Shown in pieces: positions 57,333-64,000 of a stretch of 64,000 nt of DNA. Where the stretch lies: NCBI RefSeq assembly GCF_033568475.1, contig NC_133122.1:182299449-182363448 (forward strand). The letters run 5' to 3'. The notes beneath the pieces were generated by a model. It saw only the letters and a program-made list of their open reading frames with translations, was not told the DNA's origin and did not search any database. The stretch's first letter is position 1; each line of letters begins with the position of its first letter. The translations under genes and the position numbers were made by a program. Source of the stretch: Henckelia pumila. Taxonomy: Eukaryota > Streptophyta > Magnoliopsida > Lamiales > Gesneriaceae.

Positions 57333-58557
57333 TTACAAGTATATTACTTGTATGATATCTCACTCGTGTGATACACGACGTGTTATTGTATGTGATTAAT
57401 AATTAAAATTCGTAGTTTAAGTGTTTGACTAATTATTTAAAATTATTAGTCTCATATAATGAATTATTCAAAATTTAAATGTTATTATAAAAATATATTT
57501 CATTTGAGATAAAGCTCAAGTGTGTATAACAATATTTCGTGATCAATTTGACTTTTTTTTTTTACAATTGCGCTCGATATCTTGGATGAGTAGAAATATT
57601 ATCGAAAATTTTTAAATCATATATTATTTTATCAATTAATAAAATTTTTAAAAAATGAATAAATATTTTTAAAAAGTCTAAATTCTAGTCTTTACTATTA
57701 AAAATTATAATTTTGAAATGTTAAAAATATTTACATTAAATTATCATTATGATGATGATAATAATCTTAATTTACGGATAGTAACTTTAAGTGTATTAGA
57801 AAAATGCACGTGCGTTGCATGTAACAATAATTTTATTTGATTGAGATCGAAGTTATCAAATTTCGAATGTTTAGCTTTATTAAAAGCAAGTGTTATACTT
57901 TTTACGGGTAAGTTCAAATTTTCATCATTATGATTCAATATCTAATTAGCTACTGAAGCGGGAATATTACGTCTTTAACTTTCTATTTTGTGATATTTGT
58001 CGTTTTCTGATCGACTTTTTTTTTGTAGTGATATTATATTTTATACCTTGAGTTTGATTTATTTTTTAGCTAACAACTTTAAAACAATAACATATGTTAT
58101 ATATTTATTGAAAAGCGTAAAATATATATATTTTTTTGTTATAAACTGTAGGATCAAGAGATTTGTGTTTTACTAAAAACTATAGGTAATTCTACAACTC
58201 AAATCTTATAAATCGTACAACAGTTCAAAAAAACATGTTTCAATTGTTCAACCCAGGAGGAGGATAATTATTGCACCCAAACAATCACCTTATCAATAAT
58301 TGTGCTTTCGATCAATGTAAATCGAAACCATGACCTTGACTCCGATATTAATTGCATGACTGAACGCGTCTCGCTTCACCAAAATTTATACTTGATGGTA
58401 ACAATACGACTCAAATATTTTAAACAATATAAAATCTCAAACGTCATGTTTTGATTGATCTCAATGACTATTATTGCACCCCAGCATAAATAATTTCTGT
58501 TAAATGATAAATTTACTTATATTGGGTTTTAAGTATAAAACAATAATTTCTTTCAGA
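57333..58557. other. AT-rich intergenic, no gene seen
   Basis: Long A/T runs and no reading frame with family motifs. Confidence 0.5.
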
Positions 58558-58908
58558 GAAATGATTTTTTGATTTATTAACTTGTCCAAATTTGAGTTTT
58601 AGTCCATTGAGTTATCAAATTTGGTTTTGGTGCACTAACTTTTAATTTCGACTATGTTAGTCCAATTGCTGACGTGATATTTGACAATTCAACAATTTTC
58701 GATCTCATTTCAGCATTTTTACGTCATGTCAGTATTTTCTTTTAATTACAAATAAGTATTTTCCAGTGTCACGTCACCAATTAGACCAAAAATAGCCATG
58801 AATTAATATTTAGCGTACCAAAAACAAACTTTGAAAACTTAGTGGAGCAAATTCTAAAATTAAATAAGTTAGTGAACAAAAAAACAAAACTATTTTTCTT
58901 TTATTTAA
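58558..58908. mobile_element. Putative foldback (MITE-like) element
   Basis: The first 110 bp and the last 110 bp are imperfect inverted copies: CAAATTTGAGTTTTAGTCCA and TTGGTTTTGGTGCACTAA on the left match TTTAGAATTTGCTCCACTAA and TTTGTTTTTGGTACGCTAA read inward from the right. Both halves mention GACGTGA. No certain target duplication. Confidence 0.45.
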
Positions 58909-61229
58909 AACTTTGTTTGGAGATGAAAGTTGATTTTTTATTGATAAAGTAAATATAAATCACGTATTATTTTCTTCTGGTAAACCATGTTAATCATAAG
59001 ACCATCAAACTCTTGTTTTAAAAATCGAACATATTCATATGTGGTAAATATATTTTTTTTGGAAAACAAATTCATATAATATGCAACAGTTAATCCAAAT
59101 TTTTTTTATATTTTTATTTGCTAATTAGCTTTGATGGGAATGATGACATTATTTTAAATTTTTTTTCCTATTCGAGATTATAAGCCATAGAAATAAATGA
59201 TTTTTTTATTGTTATCTCTAATAACATAGTTTCTAGTCTAAATATATTATATTTATATTTCTCGAACTTCTAATCAAGTATATGGAGAGAATAATTATAT
59301 GTCGTCTAATCCCATTACCTATGGTTTCAACTATTAATTTATATGACAATGCCTTGATAAGACTCAAATATGTTTTTTTGCTTAATTTTCTTCAATAATA
59401 ATCAAACCGAGTTGTTTTAAATTTGATATACATATAAAATACATGTTGTTGTACATGCCATAAAAACATTTATATATGGAGTGAGATAATTAATTTATAA
59501 TTTTTAAGAGTAGTATATTAAATATATTACTTGCAATAAAAATTTGAGCATACAAAAAAAATGCGAAGAAAAATATTTGTTTTTTTGAGAGGATGAACAA
59601 TCATATTTTAAAGAAGTTAAAAACTTTTATATTCAATCACTTCAAGGATTTAAGTAACTTAGATATAAAAATAATTTGTTTGACATAAAATCGATTTGAG
59701 TTTAGTGTGATTTTCTAATTTTTGTCACACAAATTTTTACGATTTTATAAGTATTAACCTTAATTGGTTCTATTAGTCAAGTATTGCAATTTAGTACAAA
59801 CATCAACATGAATTACATATTAACAATTAATCTATATTGAATAAATAAATAGACGCAAATTAATTACTCATTGATTGAATTATAAAATGACATAAAAAAC
59901 CTAAAATAATTATTGAAAATGACAACAAATTAAATTAATTATTAAATAAAATAAAATGAGGACAAAAACCTTCAAAACCCTTAGAAATGTCAAAAAAATA
60001 ATTATTAGATGAAATAATGAGGACAAAACTGATGAAAAAATGATAATAACTAAATTTTCACATATATATATATATATAGATATAGAGAAATAAATTAAAA
60101 CAACTTTCAATCTACCTTGAATAAATGAATGGACACAAATTAATTTCTCTTGACTAATCTATAAAATAAAATGAAAACCTTAAAAAACTGTGTAAATGAC
60201 AAAAATATTAATTGAATGAAAAAATAATAATAACTAAAGTGCCAATCATAGTTTTAGGATTAAAAATTTTAATTATATTTTTGAACATATTAAAAATATT
60301 TTCATTAAATTAAGAAGACGACGACAATAATAATATCAATTTACGAACAATCAATATATTGTAAATTCATGATGAAACTCTTCACTAAAAAAATTAAAAA
60401 AACATAATAATACATAAAAGTGTTAACATTTATTTAATATTTTGAAAATAATGAGAATTAAATATATAAATGTAACATAAAACATTAAAACTAAAAAACA
60501 TAACCGAAATTAAATTAAATGATATAATCAACAACTTAAATGTAGTGTCTATTTTCCAAAGACATCGTATTCAAATTTGAATTTTAAAAAAGAAATTAAA
60601 AAAAGAGAAATGATCAATAAATCCTTAATACCAAACTAAAATGTTTGGTCAGTCCCTATGTCAGAACTTGTCCTTGTTTAGTCCCAGTTTTATTTTTTCA
60701 TGTGCTTGAACTTTCTATTGAACATCAAAATACCAAATTGCCATTGTTTATGATGAAAATTCACAACTACCCTTTTATTATATTAAAACAGAGAAAATTC
60801 ATATATAAATATTTCGTTCTCCTCTTCATTCCCAACATTCTCTTTTCTCCTACTTTAACTTCGAATTCTACCCTCTGTGTGTATTCACGTCCTTCAACCA
60901 AACTTTTTTGGAATTTGAAGGCAATAATCGAAGAGGCAGAAGGAGTTTAGAGTGAAGAAATGCACCTAATCGAACTAAAAACCAGTGAAAATGTGAAGAT
61001 GAGGAAAATGTTCGAATTTTAGGCTCAAACTTTATGTTTTTTCTTTGAAATTGCACAAATAAAATGAATTTGTATTTTACCCTTTTGAATTGAATGATTC
61101 CAAAAGAAATGTGTGTGTTGTGGTACTCAATCTACCGACTGATTTCATACACAAAATCTAGGGTTTAGTTTTATGAGGTGATTTGTGTTTCCTCTTTTTT
61201 AATTGTAGTTGCACGCCGTGGAAACTACT
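58909..61229. other. AT-rich intergenic, no gene seen
   Basis: Includes an (AT)n microsatellite at about 60061-60080. 60640-60950 is less AT-rich and has a 101-codon frame with no recognised motif, which I do not accept as a gene. Confidence 0.5.
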
Positions 61230-62010
61230 ATGGGCCAGTTTGGTACGCATGATTACTTATGGATTAGATAATTATTCTGGTTTTTAAGGGTGAATCTGAT
61301 AACTATGGGCCCGTGATTAGGCAACTATGCAAGTAGGAAAATGTCGAAAATTAATCCTCAATATCAGAAGGTATTAAGAATCCGGATGTCTACAGTAGGA
61401 AAGATTACATCACCCATTTACACTACTACCCTTTGCCCTAGAAAAATACCTTTTTTTTTGTCTGTTTCGAAGAACGACCGCATCAGAGCAACTTTGTGTG
61501 ACTCATATCTAGAGGTCGGTGCTCCTTCTGCTTCGTCACCGACCTTGGTAATTCTTCAGTTTTTGTACGTAATTGACTGTGTACGAGAACAGAGTTTGTG
61601 TCAAATTCTTGAGAGAATGATTTGTGATGCCACTGTGTCAATTTCTTGAGGGAAATGGCTTGTCAATTTTTCAGCTGGAACAGATGAAGCTCTGATATCA
61701 TTCGTGTTCTTCGCTGTGTTGGTTTCTGGAAATTTAGAAATTTTGATACTTTCAATTTTCGTTCCAAAAATACATAGCGTTAGTATTTTTTGATGAAGAA
61801 TGCAGCAAACACTTTTGAAACAAGATTACGCAGATGTTGCACTGACAGAGGTAAGGAGTAAGCCCAAAGTGAGAGGCAGAGATTTTTATCTCACAACAGT
61901 TCGTAATTTGTAAAATAATAAAGGGTATTTTGGTCAAGATAAAAATGGTACACAATATAATCCTTACCATAAGAAACGAACCAAACAAAAAAATAATTTT
62001 AATTTAATTT
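61230..62010. mobile_element. Possible PIF/Harbinger-like or other TIR element
   Basis: GGGCCAGTTTGGTACGCATG on the left resembles GTTTGGTTCGTTTCTTATGG read inward from near 62000, and CTTATGG-GGATTA follows in both. The ends and target duplication are not clear. No transposase frame. Confidence 0.3.
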
Positions 62011-62074
62011 GAGAAAATCATTACGAAAAATATATTTATCCCACATTTTATCCTTACAATAATAATCTCATCAT

Positions 62075-62218
62075 ATGTACCAAGTGCAGCCTATGTATAT
62101 AAATTATCAATTATTAACAGCGCACACAAATGTGCACGCTGTTAATAATAACATCAACGATGTACTTTTATTGTGCTATGATGATGTCGCGCTGCGAAAA
62201 GTCATATTTGTTGTAGTG
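62075..62218 (-). mobile_element. CACTA-type terminus
   Basis: Read on the - strand it starts CACTACAACAAATATGAC at 62218, followed by CGCAGCGCGAC. A hairpin lies at about 62113-62147 with arms TTATTAACAGCG and CGCTGTTAATAA. Only this end is seen; the partner is not in the window as far as I can tell. Confidence 0.5.
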
Positions 62219-63540
62219 TGTTTATTCCTTTTAGTATACAATTATTACAATTTCATGTCCAATTTTTAAGGTTTAGTTCATTATTCGAATTTTTGTTCAA
62301 TTTTCTGAAAATTCTTTAAAGTATTAAAAGTTTCAGAAAATATTATTAACCAACCCACGAAAGAATAAGAATTCGACTATAGCTAGGAATATGAAGAAAT
62401 CCACCAAAGCTACGAATGAGAAGAATTTGTGATTAGGTTCGTATTATATTGTTGTTTGTTAAATAAAGCCTATTAATTGTTACGATACATTGATTGTTCT
62501 TATGCCAAATTTTATTTGGATTTGAGGGTGTTAGTGTTACTTGGTCATATTGTATTTCGATAACTTTTAATATTGTTCATATTATATTTCAATATATGTT
62601 ATTAAAGTTTGTAAATCATTATGTTATTTGCAGATACATTTTTTTGACCGGTTTGCATATTTCGAGAGTGTATTCGTTACAGAGATTTACAGACTTTTTT
62701 TTTAAATTACAAATTTTTTTGGAGTTGATAGTCTACTAACTTTTGTAGAATCTTATAGATTTTTAAATATTTTTACAAAATCTTACAGATTTGTTTTTTT
62801 TATGATTTTTACGGATATTTGTAAATTTTCTAGAATCCTATTAATTTTTTAATTTATGATTGTAATTTTTAAAATTTATTATTCCTTTGAATTAGTAGTT
62901 AGTTTCAATTTATATATTTTTTAAAATATTTTTTTATCTATAATATAAATAAATTTTCACTTATCGATTTTATTTCCAAAAATTGATAACTAGTATTAAA
63001 TTCATTGCAATTACATAGTTGATGTAACTCTGTAAAATTTTAATATGTTTAATTGAAGTAAAAATTTTGTAGAATCTCACATAATGATGTTATTATTTTT
63101 TATTTATTGTAAATTTGAAAATAGAAAAAAAATGTTTGTATAGAGATTATTTTTAATCTAAGTAGTATGTATGAGAATATTGTTTGTATAGAGTTTATTT
63201 TTAATAGAGATGAAAATGTGTAGACATAAATTAAATGTCCACCCAAACTTTTAGCATGAACTAAAGACAATTATTGACATTTTATTGTTGTAGCTTATGT
63301 CTATTGACATTTTGAATACCTTTAGACTTTTGTAAAGTTTTTAAAAGTCAAGTTTGAGTACCACATGATTTTTTAAAATTCTAGAAATGTTCATCTTGAA
63401 TATTACTAAACTTTTATGGAGTATATAAAAGTTTAGATTGAATACCTCTGGACTTTTAAACTCCACAAAAGTCATTAAAAGTCTAGAGCCAATACACCCC
63501 TAAGGCTGCATTCACCTCTAAAATAGTCGTGCCTAGGGTA
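62219..63540. other. AT-rich intergenic, no gene seen
   Basis: Very T-rich with repeated short phrases such as GACTTTTxAAACTC and AAAAGTCTAGA around 63330-63490. No gene. Confidence 0.5.
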
Positions 63541-63729
63541 ACATATGGATATGAGAATCGGATTATCAGGTGGATACCTCGTCCTAGTCAATGAGTTACT
63601 CTCAACGTGGATGAAAGTTGTAAACAACAAGGACACAAGGCAGGTGGAGGAGGAATTTTACGGAATGAGTTTGGAGACTGGATATTGGGATTCACACACA
63701 ACATCGGATCGTACACAATTGATGAAGTC
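63541..63729 (+). pseudogene. LINE-type RNase H domain remnant
   Basis: The frame reads IRWIPRPSQ, a TGA at 63592-63594, then VTLNVDESC, GHKAGGGGILRNEFGDWILG and FTHNIG. This is the start of the reverse-transcriptase-like RNase H (RVT_3) domain found in plant LINEs and in host proteins derived from them; the Asp in NVDES is the first catalytic residue. The TGA replaces the Trp usual before this strand. It is cut at 63730 by the next element. Confidence 0.7.
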
Positions 63730-64000
63730 TGTTGGAAAATTGGTTGAAAAATTGGATGGTGGTGAATGAGACTTTCATGCTCATCCCACATAGGAAAATT
63801 ATTGAAGTAAAAGTCATAATAAATAGCTCAAGTTGAGCCAAGGAGTTGGAGCCCCAAGGGGATACCCAAGTTTGTAAAGGGGTGAGGACCTAGATCATGC
63901 TAGGTTCGAATAATGACCACACACGCACCGCCGCCCGTCCGATCGGTCGGCACGGCACGGACCGAGCTCGGGCGTGGGCGTGGCTGGATTTGGCACATAT
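63730..64000 (+). mobile_element. Start of a Copia-like LTR (runs off the window)
   Basis: It begins TGTTGGAAAATTGG inside the RNase H remnant, followed by CATCCCACATAGGAAAATTATTG and a leader-like stretch that becomes very GC-rich near 63925-63990. TGTTGG is the usual Copia LTR start. The other end and the coding region are outside the window. Confidence 0.6.

Noticed and set aside
60645..60950. 101-codon + strand frame
   Set aside because: No motif, no sign of splicing or conserved context, and typical repeat-like phrases in the first part.
63545..63769. 74-codon frame at the right end
   Set aside because: The RNase H similarity is in another frame; this one runs across the junction into the LTR.

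Overview
The window reads as plant nuclear DNA, almost certainly a eudicot angiosperm. The evidence is AT-rich intergenic sequence, a 22-exon nuclear gene for a plastid translation factor (cpLEPA), a PPR gene, LTR retrotransposons with plant-type chromodomain integrase and Ale-like Copia polyproteins, CACTA and hAT elements with their plant hallmarks, a tRNA-derived SINE, and a piece of plastid atpB lying in an intron. I cannot name the species.

Layout. 1-18686 is a stack of nested Ty3/gypsy elements. Element A (1-10162, + strand, 5' LTR cut by the window edge) carries a solo LTR of a sister family (A', 4181-6131, target duplication ATAAG) inside its RT/RNase H reading frame. A sits in element B (10163-13505, + strand, only its 3' part seen). 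B sits in element C (13506-18686, - strand), whose LTR carries a 604-bp hAT-type MITE with an 8-bp target duplication. 19371-22020 holds one CACTA element with a spliced transposase-like gene and the end of a second. About 22640-27165 is a degraded endogenous pararetrovirus (- strand): RT-RNase H followed by an unrecognised downstream ORF, which is split by a 1.84-kb LTR-like insertion. 28284-28449 is a Mutator-like MITE.

29830-39050 is cpLEPA, which I could splice by eye into 22 exons and 697 codons without a lesion. Its introns contain an atpB-derived plastid fragment, a tandem duplication carrying a second copy of a splice donor, and small repeats. 39335-39739 is a hAT-type MITE made of GGTATACCGAA-like palindromes. 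39960-45995 is a tandem-repeat array of about 125-137 bp units that changes orientation near 40240 and is interrupted by an Ale-like Copia element (40578-45142, - strand). 46832-48681 is a PPR gene with one nonsense codon and one frameshift. 48682-64000 has no intact gene that I can support. It holds a TIR element (49743-50765), a duplicated locus with a GC-rich block of unknown nature (52089-54751), degenerate exon-like pieces, a SINE with 16-bp target duplications (57078-57332), a CACTA end (about 62218), a LINE-type RNase H remnant (63541-63729) and the start of a Copia-like LTR (63730 to the window end).

Common themes. Where the family residue at a premature stop in the transposons or pararetrovirus is clear, the stop fits a C-to-T or G-to-A transition (TGG to TGA/TAG, CAG to TAG, CGA to TGA), as expected for methylated, silenced sequence; the PPR stop is not placed in this class. 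The two gypsy LTR subfamilies A and A' carry arrays of perfect hairpins at the same place near the LTR end. Their stems differ by paired changes on both arms, which is the most unusual signal I found. Only cpLEPA looks like a working gene.
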